Below are positions 1 to 9,614 of a stretch of DNA of 64,000 nt, one piece after another (positions within the stretch are counted from its first letter, which is position 1; the number at the start of each line of letters is the position of its first letter). Source of the stretch: an uncultured Pelagibacteraceae bacterium (GTDB lineage Bacteria > Pseudomonadota > Alphaproteobacteria > Pelagibacterales > Pelagibacteraceae); assembly GCA_902514805.1 (NCBI GenBank), contig CABXSF010000003.1:1-64000 (forward strand). The letters run 5' to 3'. Below the pieces are notes generated by a model. That model saw nothing but the letters and a program-made list of their open reading frames with translations, was not told the origin of the DNA and did no database searches. Position numbers and translations under genes: made by a program.

Positions 1-224
1 GAAAGACAGATATACTACTAGCAGATGAGATAAGCCCAGATACATGTAGGTTATGGGATAATAAAACAGATAAGAAGTTAGACAAAGATAGATTTAGAAA
101 TAATCTTGGAAATTTAATTGATGCTTATCAAGAAGTAGCAAAGAGACTAGGTATTCTTCACGAACAATCCAACATAAGAGCTGTTAACTTTGAAAAACCC
201 AAAGCGGTAAAAAATAAAAAGTAA
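1..224 (+). CDS. purC: Phosphoribosylaminoimidazole-succinocarboxamide synthase, C-terminal end (partial)
   Basis: The frame open from base 3 to the TAA at 222-224 gives the last 73 residues of PurC (SAICAR synthase), which joins CAIR and aspartate in purine synthesis. The family signature [14 protein letters not shown] followed by KLDKDRFR is plain near the left edge. The rest of the gene lies outside the window. purS starts at the very next base, so purC is the upstream member of a purCSQL operon. Identification rests on the C-terminal signature and the operon context. Confidence 0.93.
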   Translation, partial: KTDILLADEISPDTCRLWDNKTDKKLDKDRFRNNLGNLIDAYQEVAKRLGILHEQSNIRAVNFEKPKAVKNKK

Positions 225-458
225 ATGAAGATAAAGGTAATTGTTACTCTTAAATCTGGAGTTCTTGACCCTCAAGGTAAAGCCATACAGCAAACTTTAA
301 ATGGAATGGGTTTTGCGAATGTTAGAGATGTACGACAAGGTAAATACTTTGATATTGATATAAACGAAAATGATGAACAAAAGGCAAAGCTTGCCGCTGA
401 AGAAATTTGTAAAAAACTTCTAGCAAATCAGGTTATTGAGGATTTTAAAATTATTTAA
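225..458 (+). CDS. purS: Phosphoribosylformylglycinamidine synthase subunit PurS
   Basis: This is the 77-residue small subunit of the three-part FGAM synthase (PurS, PurQ, PurL). PurS bridges the glutaminase and synthetase subunits. The start matches the family (MKIKVIVTLKSGVLDPQGKA), as does the GMGFANVRDVRQGKYFDI segment. Length is normal for PurS (about 80). The ATG follows the purC stop directly, and the TAA shares its last A with the purQ start, so the subunits are probably translationally coupled. Confidence 0.95.
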   Translation: MKIKVIVTLKSGVLDPQGKAIQQTLNGMGFANVRDVRQGKYFDIDINENDEQKAKLAAEEICKKLLANQVIEDFKII

Positions 459-1141
459 TGAATTCATCGGTCATTATATTCCCTGGATCTAATTGTGATA
501 GGGATATGGATGTTGCATTAAAAAAGTTTGGTTTTAAAAATAAAATGGTATGGCATGATGATGATAAGTTACCTAAAAGCGACTTAATTGTCTTGCCAGG
601 TGGTTTTTCCTATGGGGATTATCTTAGATGTGGAAGTATAGCTGGAAAATCTAAGATTATTCAATCCGTTATAGATTTTGCAAACTCTGGTGGTTTAGTT
701 TTGGGTATTTGTAATGGATTTCAAATCTTAACCGAGACAGGGTTATTAAAAGGAGTTCTTCAACAAAATAAAAATATTGAATTTATTTGTAAAAATATAT
801 TCATCAAAATTAACAATAGTGAAAATAAGTTTTTTTCAAATATAGAGAAAAATGTTTTAGAGCTTCACATAGCGCATAATGAAGGTAATTATTTTTGCTC
901 AGAAGATGAATTAAAATCTCTACAAGATAATAATCAAATTGCTGCTTATTATTGTGCCTCAGACGGAAAAATAGATGAAAAATCAAATCCAAATGGAGCA
1001 ATAAAAAATATCGCTGGAATTTTTAATGAAAAGAAAAATATTTTAGGAATGATGCCTCATCCAGAAAGAATGATCGATCAATACCTCTCTGGTGAAGATG
1101 GTTCAGTATTTTTTGAAAATTTAATTAGGAATTTGAAATAA
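458..1141 (+). CDS. purQ: Phosphoribosylformylglycinamidine synthase glutaminase subunit PurQ
   Basis: PurQ (227 aa) hydrolyses glutamine and passes ammonia to PurL. It is a class I glutamine amidotransferase: the nucleophile Cys sits in [13 protein letters not shown] (about residues 79-91), and the catalytic His-Pro-Glu is in MMPHPERM near the C terminus. Start [13 protein letters not shown] is typical. The gene overlaps purS and purL by one base at each end (TAATG). Length is normal for the stand-alone glutaminase subunit used with small PurL and PurS. Confidence 0.96.
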   Translation: MNSSVIIFPGSNCDRDMDVALKKFGFKNKMVWHDDDKLPKSDLIVLPGGFSYGDYLRCGSIAGKSKIIQSVIDFANSGGLVLGICNGFQILTETGLLKGVLQQNKNIEFICKNIFIKINNSENKFFSNIEKNVLELHIAHNEGNYFCSEDELKSLQDNNQIAAYYCASDGKIDEKSNPNGAIKNIAGIFNEKKNILGMMPHPERMIDQYLSGEDGSVFFENLIRNLK

Positions 1142-3330
1142 TGGAAGTGAACGAAAAAATTGCTGTAGAACATGGTTTAAAACCTGATGAATACCAGAAA
1201 ATTTGTGATTTATTAAAGCGTGTTCCGAATTTAACCGAACTTGGAATTTTTTCAGCTATGTGGAATGAACATTGTTCTTATAAATCTTCAAGATTACATT
1301 TGAAAAAATTAAACACTAAGGGAAAAAAAGTAATCCAAGGTCCTGGTGAAAATGCTGGCGTCATTGATATTGGAGATGATGATGCAATAGTTTTTAAAAT
1401 TGAAAGCCATAACCACCCATCTTTTATAGAACCTTATCAAGGTGCTGCAACCGGTGTTGGTGGGATAATGCGAGATGTTTTTACAATGGGCGCAAGACCC
1501 ATTGCAAACTTAAATTCAATTCATTTTGGTTCAACACAACATAAAAAAACTAAAAATTTATTAAGAGGTGTTGTTAAAGGTATTGGCGGCTATGGGAATT
1601 GTATAGGAGTTCCAACTATAGCTGGTCAAACTTGTTTTGATCAATCTTACAATGGAAATATTTTAGTAAATGCAATGACATTGGGATTGGTTAATAAAAA
1701 TAAAATTTTCTACTCAAAGGCTGCAGGAATAAATAAACCAGTTATATATGTTGGATCAAAAACTGGAAGAGATGGTATTCATGGAGCAAGTATGGCATCA
1801 GCAATATTTGATGACAAAATTGAAGAAAAAAAACCAACCGTTCAAGTTGGAGATCCTTTTACAGAAAAACTCCTTTTAGAAGCTTGCTTAGAATTAATGT
1901 CTGATAAATCGATTATTGCAATTCAAGATATGGGTGCTGCAGGTTTAACTTCTTCAAGCATTGAAATGGCATCAAAAGGAAACTTAGGAATTGAATTAAG
2001 TTTAGATAAAGTTCCTTGCAGAGAAGAAAAAATGACGCCATATGAAATTATGTTATCTGAAAGTCAGGAAAGAATGCTGATAGTTTTAGAAAATGGTAAG
2101 GAAGACAGTGCCAAAAAAATATTTGATAAGTGGAATTTGGATTTTGCAGTAATTGGTAAAACAACTAACTCCAAAAATATTGAATTATATTTTGAAAAAG
2201 AGAAAGTTGCTAATATTCCAATAAAGTTTTTGGCAAATGAAGCACCAATGTATGATAGGCCTTGGAAGAAAACAAAGGTGCCTCAAAAGATTAAATTTTC
2301 AAACAGTGATTTTAAAAAACTGAAATTTAATGATGTGATAAAAAAAATGATTTCTAATCCAAATATTTGTTCAAAGCAATGGATATGGGAACAATATGAT
2401 CATACTGTAATGGGTGATACAATTCAAAAACCCGGAGGCGATGCAGGTGTGGTAAGGGTACATGGTAGCAAAAAAGCGGTGGCGTCTTCGGTTGATTCAT
2501 CAGCTTCTTATTGTTACGCACATCCATTCACCGGAGGAAAACAAGTTGTTTGTGAAGCTTGGAGAAATTTAGTTTCTGTTGGTGCAGAACCTATAGCAAT
2601 AACAAATTGTTTAAATTTTGGAAATCCTGAGAAAAAAGAAAACATGGGGGAATTTGTTGAATGCATTGATGGAATTAATGAGGCAAGTAAATATTTAAAT
2701 TTCCCTGTCGTTTCAGGAAACGTATCATTCTACAATGAGACAAAAGATAAAGGTATTAAACCTACACCAACAATTGGAGGTGTAGGTTTACTTAAAGATT
2801 ATGAAAATATAATGAGTATGAATTTTAAATCAAAAGATAATTTAGTATTAGCGATTGGAAAAACAGAGGGCAGTTTAGATCAAAGTGTTTTTGCCAAAGT
2901 AATTTTAGATGAAAAAAAAGGACCCCCACCTGAAATAAACTTATTTAACGAAAAAAATAATGGGGAAGCAATTCTTAAAGTTATTAAAGAAAAATTAGCT
3001 TTATCAGTCCATGATGTATCTCTTGGTGGAATAATGATTGCTGCTCTAAAAATGTGTGTAAACGGCAATAAGGGAATTAAATTTTACAAGTTCAAAGGTT
3101 TGATAAATATTTATCAATATTTTTTTTCAGAAGATCAAGGGAGATACATAATTGAGGTAGATAAGAAAAATCTTAAAAAAGTAGAGAGTATTTTAAAGAA
3201 AAATTCTGTACATTTTGATTTATTAGGAGAAACAACTGATAAAGAGATCATAATAAATGATGAGTTAACTTTTACAGTAGACAAGGTTGCAGAATTTTAT
3301 AAAGGTTGGTTGTATAAATACATGAGTTAA
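1141..3330 (+). CDS. purL: Phosphoribosylformylglycinamidine synthase large subunit PurL
   Basis: PurL (729 aa) is the ATP-dependent synthetase of FGAM synthase. The length is that of the small PurL, which lacks the fused PurS-like and glutaminase domains of enterobacterial PurL, consistent with separate purS and purQ just upstream. Visible signatures include [43 protein letters not shown] with [15 protein letters not shown] (nucleotide site), and a second half beginning around [18 protein letters not shown]. The last gene of the purine run; bolA starts two bases after its stop. Confidence 0.97.
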   Translation: MEVNEKIAVEHGLKPDEYQKICDLLKRVPNLTELGIFSAMWNEHCSYKSSRLHLKKLNTKGKKVIQGPGENAGVIDIGDDDAIVFKIESHNHPSFIEPYQGAATGVGGIMRDVFTMGARPIANLNSIHFGSTQHKKTKNLLRGVVKGIGGYGNCIGVPTIAGQTCFDQSYNGNILVNAMTLGLVNKNKIFYSKAAGINKPVIYVGSKTGRDGIHGASMASAIFDDKIEEKKPTVQVGDPFTEKLLLEACLELMSDKSIIAIQDMGAAGLTSSSIEMASKGNLGIELSLDKVPCREEKMTPYEIMLSESQERMLIVLENGKEDSAKKIFDKWNLDFAVIGKTTNSKNIELYFEKEKVANIPIKFLANEAPMYDRPWKKTKVPQKIKFSNSDFKKLKFNDVIKKMISNPNICSKQWIWEQYDHTVMGDTIQKPGGDAGVVRVHGSKKAVASSVDSSASYCYAHPFTGGKQVVCEAWRNLVSVGAEPIAITNCLNFGNPEKKENMGEFVECIDGINEASKYLNFPVVSGNVSFYNETKDKGIKPTPTIGGVGLLKDYENIMSMNFKSKDNLVLAIGKTEGSLDQSVFAKVILDEKKGPPPEINLFNEKNNGEAILKVIKEKLALSVHDVSLGGIMIAALKMCVNGNKGIKFYKFKGLINIYQYFFSEDQGRYIIEVDKKNLKKVESILKKNSVHFDLLGETTDKEIIINDELTFTVDKVAEFYKGWLYKYMS

Positions 3331-3332
3331 TT

Positions 3333-3563
3333 ATGGCGATGGATTTAAAAGAGATTGAAAAGATGATTAAGGAGGCTCTACCAGATGCCTCCATTGATAT
3401 ACAAGATCTTGCTGGTGACGGGAATCACTATTCCGCCACAGTGACTTCTTCTGAATTTAAAGGTAAAAATAAAGTACAACAGCATAAAATGGTATATGAT
3501 GCTCTTAAAGGAAAAATGGGAAACGAGCTTCATGCTCTAGCTCTTAAGACAAAGGAAAATTGA
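3333..3563 (+). CDS. bolA: BolA family protein
   Basis: A 76-residue BolA-like protein (BolA/IbaG fold). It carries the family pattern DGNHYSATVTSSEFKGKNKVQQHKMVYDAL ending in ELHALALKT, with the conserved His that helps bind a [2Fe-2S] cluster with a monothiol glutaredoxin. That partner is encoded immediately downstream, and the two genes overlap by one base (TGATG), a common pairing in proteobacteria. The inferred role is iron-sulfur cluster trafficking or iron homeostasis rather than the E. coli BolA morphogene role. Confidence 0.92.
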   Translation: MAMDLKEIEKMIKEALPDASIDIQDLAGDGNHYSATVTSSEFKGKNKVQQHKMVYDALKGKMGNELHALALKTKEN

Positions 3564-3895
3564 TGGATCAACAAGTTAAAGAACAAATAGAAAATTCAAT
3601 AAATAACAACGATGTTTGTTTATTCATGAAAGGAAGTCCAGAGGCTCCACAATGCGGATTTTCAATGGCTGTCTCAAATATTCTAAAAATTATGGAAGTT
3701 AAATATCAAAGTGTTGATGTGTTAAAGGATCAAAATATCCGTGAGGGAATAAAAGTTTTCAGTGAGTGGCCAACGATTCCTCAGCTTTATATTAAAAAAG
3801 AATTCATTGGTGGATGTGATATAATTAAAGAAATGTTTGAGAACGGAGAATTAAAAAAGGTTTTTGACGAAAAAGGTATAGGTTATAAAAAGTAA
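3563..3895 (+). CDS. grxD: Monothiol glutaredoxin, Grx4/GrxD type
   Basis: Monothiol glutaredoxin of about 110 aa with the diagnostic CGFS active site (PEAPQCGFSMAVSNIL) and the glutathione-binding WPTIPQLYIKKEFIGGCDI. Such proteins carry a glutathione-ligated [2Fe-2S] cluster and deliver or exchange clusters, often with BolA. I prefer the ATG at 3563, which overlaps the bolA stop as TGATG and has AAAGGA seven bases upstream, over a TTG three bases earlier. It converges on rpsD with only two bases between the stops. Confidence 0.95.
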   Translation: MDQQVKEQIENSINNNDVCLFMKGSPEAPQCGFSMAVSNILKIMEVKYQSVDVLKDQNIREGIKVFSEWPTIPQLYIKKEFIGGCDIIKEMFENGELKKVFDEKGIGYKK

Positions 3896-3897
3896 TA

Positions 3898-4515
3898 TTA
3901 TCTAGAGTAATATTCAATTACTAGATTTGGCTCCATTACAACTGGATAAGGAACTTCTTCGAACTTTGGTGTTCTTACAAACTTAATTGTTCTTTTCTTT
4001 TCATCTACTTGTAAGTACTCAGGAATATCTCTTTCTTTGTTAGCTAAAGCTATATCGATAATTGCTAACTGTTTTGACTTATCTTTTATCTCAATTTTAT
4101 CTTCTTCACCCAGCAAATAACTTGATATATTTACTTTTTTGCCATTCACTTTTACATGGCCATGATTAATAAACTGTCTTGATGAAAAAATTGTACTAGA
4201 AAATTTTGCTCTATATATAACTGCATCTAATCTTCTCTCTAATAATCCTATTAAATTTTCAGCTGTATCCCCTTTTTTCATAATGGCTTTTCTGTAAACA
4301 TTTCTGAACTGACGCTCATTAATATTCCCGTAATATGATTTTAATTTTTGTTTTGCTTGAAGTTGGGTTCCGTAATCTGAAAGTTTGGAATTTTTTGACT
4401 GACCGTGTTGTCCAGGAGGGTATGCTCTTTTATTAAAAGGGCTTTTTGGTCTTCCCCAAAGGTTTACTTTTAACCTTCTATCAATTTTATGTTTAGAATT
4501 TAATCTTTTTGTCAT
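3898..4515 (-). CDS. rpsD: 30S ribosomal protein S4
   Basis: S4 (205 aa) is a primary 16S rRNA-binding protein of the small subunit. The N-terminal region ([20 protein letters not shown]) lacks the zinc-binding cysteines of some S4 forms. An S4 RNA-binding domain follows at roughly residues 92-155 ([34 protein letters not shown]). It stands apart from the alpha-operon ribosomal genes, as in other alphaproteobacteria. It is the last gene of a minus-strand run, 40 bases below the trmJ-like gene, and ends two bases from grxD. Confidence 0.97.
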   Translation of the reverse strand: MTKRLNSKHKIDRRLKVNLWGRPKSPFNKRAYPPGQHGQSKNSKLSDYGTQLQAKQKLKSYYGNINERQFRNVYRKAIMKKGDTAENLIGLLERRLDAVIYRAKFSSTIFSSRQFINHGHVKVNGKKVNISSYLLGEEDKIEIKDKSKQLAIIDIALANKERDIPEYLQVDEKKRTIKFVRTPKFEEVPYPVVMEPNLVIEYYSR

Positions 4516-4555
4516 TTAGTGGAATGGTTTATAAACTTAACATCTTATTTGTCAA

Positions 4556-5269
4556 TTAACGTTTTTTTCCTAAACTTGCAAATACACTTGATAAAATACG
4601 TGTTTCTTTATCTGAAAGTTCCATTCTGTAAAAAATATTTCTTAAATTCTCAAGCATTAAGGGTTTTTTTTCTTTATTCTTGAAAAAATTAATTTCATTA
4701 AGATTATCAAGACACAAATTTATCATTGATTGTATTTCTTTTTTAGAAGCTTTTTTTACCTTTTTTGACTTTTTAAACTGATTGGATTTGAAGTTTAAAA
4801 AACTTGAGATAAATTGCGCAATAATGATGAGGCTGTGAGATAAATTTAAAGATTTAAAATTGATATTAGTTGGAATTTGCAAAGTGTAATTTGCATAACT
4901 AACTTCTTTATTTGATAATCCTGATGCTTCTGAGCCAAATAAAAATCCAATTTTTTTTCTAAAGTCTATTTTTTTTAAACCCTCAAGACTTATATGTTTC
5001 ACGTTTTTGTTTCTAAATCTTGCAGAAGTTGCAATTAATATATCAATATCTCCTAAAGAACTTTCTAGATTATTGAATACTTTACCTTTCTTTATAATAT
5101 CTTTCGCTCCAACAGATGTTGCTAATATCTTATCGTTAGGAAAAATAGGTTTTGGATCAATTAAATAAAGTTTTTGAAAATTAAAATTTTTTATTGCTCT
5201 TGCACAAGCGCCAATGTTTTCTGATAACTGAGGTTTGTGTAAAATAAATGTAACTTTATTCTTATTCAT
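4556..5269 (-). CDS. trmJ: RNA 2'-O-methyltransferase, SpoU/TrmJ type
   Basis: A 237-aa SPOUT-class methyltransferase. The N-terminal motif LHKPQLSENIGACARAIKNF and the SAM-knot motifs GFLFGSEASGLSNKEV and LNLSHSLIIIAQFI are clear. Closest in layout to TrmJ, which methylates the ribose of tRNA residue 32, but tRNA versus rRNA target cannot be settled from motifs alone. A Lys-rich C-terminal extension (about residues 160-237) is present, as in TrmJ. It begins right after the stop of the DUF1989 gene and is probably co-transcribed with rpsD. Confidence 0.85.
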   Translation of the reverse strand: MNKNKVTFILHKPQLSENIGACARAIKNFNFQKLYLIDPKPIFPNDKILATSVGAKDIIKKGKVFNNLESSLGDIDILIATSARFRNKNVKHISLEGLKKIDFRKKIGFLFGSEASGLSNKEVSYANYTLQIPTNINFKSLNLSHSLIIIAQFISSFLNFKSNQFKKSKKVKKASKKEIQSMINLCLDNLNEINFFKNKEKKPLMLENLRNIFYRMELSDKETRILSSVFASLGKKR

Positions 5270-6130
5270 TTATTTGATGCCGTGATTTCTATTATAATTA
5301 GATAATATCGAAGGGTTTATTCCTTTTATAAATTTTGGATCAACATCCCATATAGAAACTTTTAATGGATAACACTTTGCAACATCAGATGAATGTTCTG
5401 ATCCACAGTCTCCACCCGGGCAAGCAGATAAAGCTCCTAATAAATCTGTTTCTGCGAAAAACTCTAAATAATCACCAGGTCTTACTGGACTTGATTTCAT
5501 AAAGTATTGTTTGGTATCATTCGTAAAGCCAGTGAGCATAAATACATTTAATACATCATGCACAATTTCTTCTGCTTCATCTAACTTGATGTTTTTTTCC
5601 TTAACTAAAGCTCTAGTCAAATTTGAATGACAACAATAATGATAATCGTTGTTTGATGTGAGTTTATATGTGTAAGGATCACATCTAGTACCTATAACAT
5701 CATGAACAGAGCCTCCATCTTTATCATACCCATACCAGTCTAATGTATCCCAAGTAATTGTAGCTAATGATCTTAAATACGGAAAGCTACTAAACATTTT
5801 ATCTCCAACCGAAATATGTGTTCCGTAGAGAGCTCTAGTTTTTCCAGAATAAAACTTTTCATTTAAATTATCAGCTTGAAATAAGTTTAAATCTCCAACT
5901 TGAGGTCCTTCAACACTTTCTATTCTAAAGAAATTACCTGATTTAACATTAAAAGTTTTAGCATCTCTTGGAGGGATTATAACTTCATCGATTTGTTTAA
6001 TGTGTTTTCTAGCTTCATGTAATATTTCAAGATTATTATTTATGCTTTCATTTGGGTAACAAACAACAGGGTCTGCTCCTACTCTGCTTTCAACATCGGT
6101 GGGTTTCTTTGTAAAATTCCTGGTCTTCAT
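5270..6130 (-). CDS. DUF1989 / urea-carboxylase-associated family protein
   Basis: A 286-aa member of DUF1989. Recognisable blocks are DEVIIPPRDAKTFNV, GPQVGDLNLFQADNLNEKF, SPVRPGDYLEFFAETDLLGA and CPGGDCG with cysteines placed as metal ligands. Relatives include the CgdA/CgdB carboxyguanidine deiminase subunits, encoded beside guanidine (formerly urea) carboxylase. No biotin carboxylase or allophanate hydrolase lies near here, and there is one copy rather than a tandem pair. Substrate is unknown; amidine or guanidine hydrolysis is only a suggestion. It abuts trmJ and the 86-aa gene with no gap. Confidence 0.8.
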   Translation of the reverse strand: MKTRNFTKKPTDVESRVGADPVVCYPNESINNNLEILHEARKHIKQIDEVIIPPRDAKTFNVKSGNFFRIESVEGPQVGDLNLFQADNLNEKFYSGKTRALYGTHISVGDKMFSSFPYLRSLATITWDTLDWYGYDKDGGSVHDVIGTRCDPYTYKLTSNNDYHYCCHSNLTRALVKEKNIKLDEAEEIVHDVLNVFMLTGFTNDTKQYFMKSSPVRPGDYLEFFAETDLLGALSACPGGDCGSEHSSDVAKCYPLKVSIWDVDPKFIKGINPSILSNYNRNHGIK

Positions 6131-6391
6131 TTATACAGTTAACAGTTCAATTAAACCAAATATTAAGTAAATTACAATAATCCAGCCTAATACTTTATTA
6201 TCTAACTTATAACCTTTGACATCTTCATGAAGATTTTCATGGATGCTCAAATCATCATTAACAATCTTATCAATTTTTTTTTCACTCCCCTTTTCATCTA
6301 AAAATTTAAGAAATCCCAAGCTTGTTCTCTTTTTATAAAAATAAATTAGCACTGCTAAAATAACAAAATATATGATTGTGCCTTCGTTCAT
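6131..6391 (-). CDS. Small membrane protein, function unknown
   Basis: An 86-aa protein with an N-terminal hydrophobic segment (IIYFVILAVLIYFY, about residues 5-18), a charged middle, and a C-terminal hydrophobic segment (VLGWIIVIYLIFGLIELL, about 67-84). This predicts two membrane passes with a soluble loop. I recognise no family. Its stop touches the start of the DUF1989 gene, so the two are probably translated together. A 74-base gap separates it from the 47-aa gene upstream. Confidence 0.6.
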   Translation of the reverse strand: MNEGTIIYFVILAVLIYFYKKRTSLGFLKFLDEKGSEKKIDKIVNDDLSIHENLHEDVKGYKLDNKVLGWIIVIYLIFGLIELLTV

Positions 6392-6415
6392 AATCTAAAT
6401 TTTAAATAATATAGT

Positions 6416-6427
6416 ATCTGCTCAGAT
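6416..6427. promoter_or_regulatory. Short inverted repeat upstream of the 86-aa gene
   Basis: ATCTG and CAGAT form an inverted repeat with a two-base centre in the 74-base gap between the 47-aa and 86-aa genes. On the minus strand a TATATT-like -10 follows it, about 20 bases before the ATG. A small operator or promoter-linked dyad is possible. At this size chance is not excluded. Confidence 0.2.
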
Positions 6428-6465
6428 CTTAAAATGATACGAGTTTTCTTAAAAAATTTTAGTAC

Positions 6466-6609
6466 TCATTTTTTTAGGTCAATAATACCTTTGAAGATAA
6501 TGATTAAACCAATAACTGCAGGAATTTTGCCTAATGGTAAATGCTCTTTCGTAAAATACCAAAATGCTATTAAAGCAAAACCGATTATAAATAATGAAGC
6601 AATTTTCAT
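6466..6609 (-). CDS. 47-aa putative membrane microprotein
   Basis: The ATG at 6607-6609 sits immediately after the cimA stop and opens a 47-residue frame ending at TGA (6466-6468). It has a hydrophobic N terminus (ASLFIIGFALIAFWYF), a short polar turn with KEHLPLGKIP, and a second hydrophobic run (AVIGLIIIFKGIIDL) ending in KK. That is a plausible two-pass hairpin in the membrane. The exact abutment with cimA and the positive C-terminal tail support a real gene, but I recognise no family. A longer frame on the opposite strand overlaps it and is less protein-like. Confidence 0.5.
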   Translation of the reverse strand: MKIASLFIIGFALIAFWYFTKEHLPLGKIPAVIGLIIIFKGIIDLKK

Positions 6610-8211
6610 TTATTTACTTGCAGGAGCTTTATCCTTAAATAATTTAAAATCTAAACTATCAATCAGAGCTTTAAATGATGCATCAATTATGTTTGGTGAT
6701 ACGCCAATTGTAAACCAATTTTTTCCTTGAGAGTCCGTGCTTTCAATTGAAACTCTTGTGGTTGCCTCTGTACCTGTATTTAAAATTCTAACCTTATAGT
6801 CAACTAGTTTTAAATCTTTCAAATATTCAGAATATTTTTCTAATTTTGTAACATTCTTTCTTATAGCATTATCCAGAGCATGGACGGGTCCATTACCTTC
6901 ACCTTCACAAACTATTTGTTCACCATCAACTTCTAGTTTTGCTTTTGCTTTAGAAACGATCTTATCTTTATTGTTTTTTGAAACTGAAACATCATATTCC
7001 TTAATTGAAATATATCTTGGAATTTCACCCATTACTCTTCTGGCCAATAGTTCAAATGAAGCGTCAGCTCCATCGTAGCTATAACCAATGAACTCTCTGT
7101 CTTTTACTTCTTCTAATAGTTTTTTTACTTTTGGATCGTTTTCTTCAATTTCTATTCCAATTGTTTTAAGTCTAGATAAAATATTTGATTTACCTGACTG
7201 ATCAGAAACAACTATATTTCTGTTGTTACCAACATCTTCAGGATTTATATGCTCATAAGTTTTAGGATCTTTTTGAACTGCAGATACATGTAGACCACCT
7301 TTATGTGAAAATGCTGCAGCACCCACATATGGTAGATGTTTGTTCGGTTTTCTATTTAATATTTCATCAAGTAGTCTTGAACATTGTGTAATGTGTTTGA
7401 TATTTTTTTCCTTAATACTTATTTCAAATTTGTCTGATAATTCTTTTTTAAGATGAAAAGTTGGGATAATTGACATTAAGTTGGCGTTACCACATCTTTC
7501 ACCTAAACCGTTAATAGTGCCTTGTATTTGCCTTGCCCCCGATAAAACAGCTGCAATTGAATTTGCAACAGCATTACCAGTATCATTGTGTGCATGAATA
7601 CCTAAATTTTCACCAGGAATATGTTTTGAAACTTCTTTAACTATATCTGTTACTTCATGAGGAAGTGTTCCGCCATTTGTGTCACAAAGAACTATCCATT
7701 TTGCTCCATTATCGTAGGCAGCTTTAATACAAGCTAAAGCATATTTTGGGTTTGCCTTGTAACCATCAAAGAAATGTTCTGCGTCAAACATGAACTCTTT
7801 ATTATTTTTTACAAAATGTTTTGTTGTTTCTTTTATATTTTCTAAATTTTCCTCATTAGATATACCTAATGCTACATCAACATGAAAATCCCACGACTTT
7901 CCAACCAAACAAACAGATTTAGTATTTGAATTTAAAATTGCTGATAAACCTGGATCATTTTCAGCACTTCGTCCAGTTTTTTTTGTCATCCCAAAAGCAG
8001 TAAAGCTAGAGTTTTTTAAATCTAAACCTTTTTGAAAAAATTCTGTATCAGATGGATTAGCCCCTGGCCAACCCCCTTCTATATAATCAACGCCAAGATC
8101 ATCTAAAGCATGCGCAATCTTTGTTTTTTCATCAATTGAAAAATGTACACCTTGAGTCTGTGCACCGTCTCTCAATGTTGTATCAAATATATAAAGTCTT
8201 TCTTTGCTCAT
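6610..8211 (-). CDS. cimA: (R)-citramalate synthase
   Basis: A 533-aa CimA-type enzyme of the LeuA/homocitrate synthase family, condensing pyruvate with acetyl-CoA to citramalate on the threonine-independent route to isoleucine. The TIM barrel opens with FDTTLRDGAQTQGVHFS and carries the metal-binding HAHNDTG and GLGERCGNANL. A LeuA-type regulatory dimerisation domain follows (about residues 385-515). The length and DGAQTQG form separate it from 2-isopropylmalate synthase. Start and upstream cysS stop overlap by four bases (ATGA). Confidence 0.92.
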   Translation of the reverse strand: MSKERLYIFDTTLRDGAQTQGVHFSIDEKTKIAHALDDLGVDYIEGGWPGANPSDTEFFQKGLDLKNSSFTAFGMTKKTGRSAENDPGLSAILNSNTKSVCLVGKSWDFHVDVALGISNEENLENIKETTKHFVKNNKEFMFDAEHFFDGYKANPKYALACIKAAYDNGAKWIVLCDTNGGTLPHEVTDIVKEVSKHIPGENLGIHAHNDTGNAVANSIAAVLSGARQIQGTINGLGERCGNANLMSIIPTFHLKKELSDKFEISIKEKNIKHITQCSRLLDEILNRKPNKHLPYVGAAAFSHKGGLHVSAVQKDPKTYEHINPEDVGNNRNIVVSDQSGKSNILSRLKTIGIEIEENDPKVKKLLEEVKDREFIGYSYDGADASFELLARRVMGEIPRYISIKEYDVSVSKNNKDKIVSKAKAKLEVDGEQIVCEGEGNGPVHALDNAIRKNVTKLEKYSEYLKDLKLVDYKVRILNTGTEATTRVSIESTDSQGKNWFTIGVSPNIIDASFKALIDSLDFKLFKDKAPASK

Positions 8212-9569
8212 TTAATTTTCCAAGTTGTTTTATCATCTTTATCTTCAATTAAAATACCTTTGTCTGAAAGCTCTTTTCTTATTTTGTCAGCTAATTCGTA
8301 ATTTTTACTATCTCTTGCAACATTTCTGTACTTTATTTTTTGTAAAATTTCCTCCTCTGAAATTTTTAGAATATTTTTCTTAAACTCTTGCCATTTTGAT
8401 TTTGGCTCGGTCAAAAGACCAATAAAATTACATGCTGTTGTAAAAATTTCTTTATCCTTATCTGATCCTTTTACAGCTTTATCATGCAATTTGTGAATAT
8501 TACTTATATAACCGGGTGTATTTAAATCTTCATAAAGAGGAACTAAATCATCATCTGGTATTAATACTTTACCCTCTGGTTTTTTTTGGCACCCATACCA
8601 TTTATCTAAAGTTTTTTTTGATTGCGCTAATAGATCTTCATTCCAATCCATTGCTTGCCTATAATGAGTTGACATTAATGCTAATCTTAAAACTTGACCA
8701 TTATACTTTTCATAAAAATCTTTTATCTTAAAAACATTCCCCTGAGACTTTGCCATTTTCTCATTTGAAACTGTAATAAATCCATTGTGTATCCAATAAT
8801 TTGATAATGATTTATTTTCATTTGCACATCTTGATTGTGCTATTTCGTTTTCGTGGTGTGGAAATAATAAATCACGTCCTCCTCCATGTATATCAAATGT
8901 ATCTCCAAGAAACTTTTTTGACATCGCAGAACACTCTATATGCCACCCTGGTCTACCTCTTCCCCAAGGAGAGTCCCAACCGGGTTCATCTTTAGTAGAT
9001 GGTTTCCATAAAACAAAATCTTCAGGTCTTTTCTTAATTTCTGATACCTCAACCCTAGCTCCTGCAAAAAGTTCATCAACATTTTTATTTGATAGTTTTC
9101 CGTAATCTTTAAAACTCGATACATTAAAATAGACATGAGATTTATTTTCATATGCATTATTTTTTTTAATAAGAATTTTTATCATATCGATCATTAATGG
9201 AATATTCTCAGTAGCTTTTGGTTCAAAAGAGGGTTTTTCACAATTTAAATAATCACAATCATCATTAAAACGTTTTGTAATATCTTTAGTTAATTTATCT
9301 ATTGATATATTTTTCTTTTTTGCACCATCTATAATTTTATCATCAACATCAGTTATATTTCTTGCATATAAAACTGAAGATTTTCCATATTTACATTTAA
9401 GCACTTTAAAAAGAATATCAAAAACTACTAAAGGTCTAGCGTTACCAATATGGGGATCATCATATACTGTGGGTCCACAAACATACATCCTAACTTTCTT
9501 AGGATTTATTGGTGTGAACTTTTCTTTTTTTCCACCTAGACTATTACTTAAATATATATCTTTATTCAT
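8208..9569 (-). CDS. cysS: Cysteinyl-tRNA synthetase
   Basis: Class I aminoacyl-tRNA synthetase (453 aa) charging tRNA-Cys. It has the HIGH-type motif in GPTVYDDPHIGNARPLV, the KMSKS-type motif as EKMAKSQGN, and zinc ligands in MYVCGPT, WHIECSAMS and FPHHENE. Length is normal. It probably leads the minus-strand run cysS-cimA-47aa-86aa-DUF1989-trmJ-rpsD. The 45-base gap upstream to nadE leaves room only for a short leader. Confidence 0.96.
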   Translation of the reverse strand: MNKDIYLSNSLGGKKEKFTPINPKKVRMYVCGPTVYDDPHIGNARPLVVFDILFKVLKCKYGKSSVLYARNITDVDDKIIDGAKKKNISIDKLTKDITKRFNDDCDYLNCEKPSFEPKATENIPLMIDMIKILIKKNNAYENKSHVYFNVSSFKDYGKLSNKNVDELFAGARVEVSEIKKRPEDFVLWKPSTKDEPGWDSPWGRGRPGWHIECSAMSKKFLGDTFDIHGGGRDLLFPHHENEIAQSRCANENKSLSNYWIHNGFITVSNEKMAKSQGNVFKIKDFYEKYNGQVLRLALMSTHYRQAMDWNEDLLAQSKKTLDKWYGCQKKPEGKVLIPDDDLVPLYEDLNTPGYISNIHKLHDKAVKGSDKDKEIFTTACNFIGLLTEPKSKWQEFKKNILKISEEEILQKIKYRNVARDSKNYELADKIRKELSDKGILIEDKDDKTTWKIK

Positions 9570-9614
9570 TGTATAAGGAATATACTTTTAATTTAGATTT
9601 GTGAATCTATTTGA

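Noticed and set aside
3888..3920. Terminator between grxD and rpsD
   Set aside because: AGTAATATT occurs twice and gives only a weak AT-rich hairpin; no GC stem or T-run, so not called.
6434..6730. 98-aa frame on the plus strand opposite the cimA end and the 47-aa gene
   Set aside because: Overlaps cimA and a better-placed minus-strand microprotein; no family features, no ribosome site, and its sequence mirrors coding DNA on the other strand.
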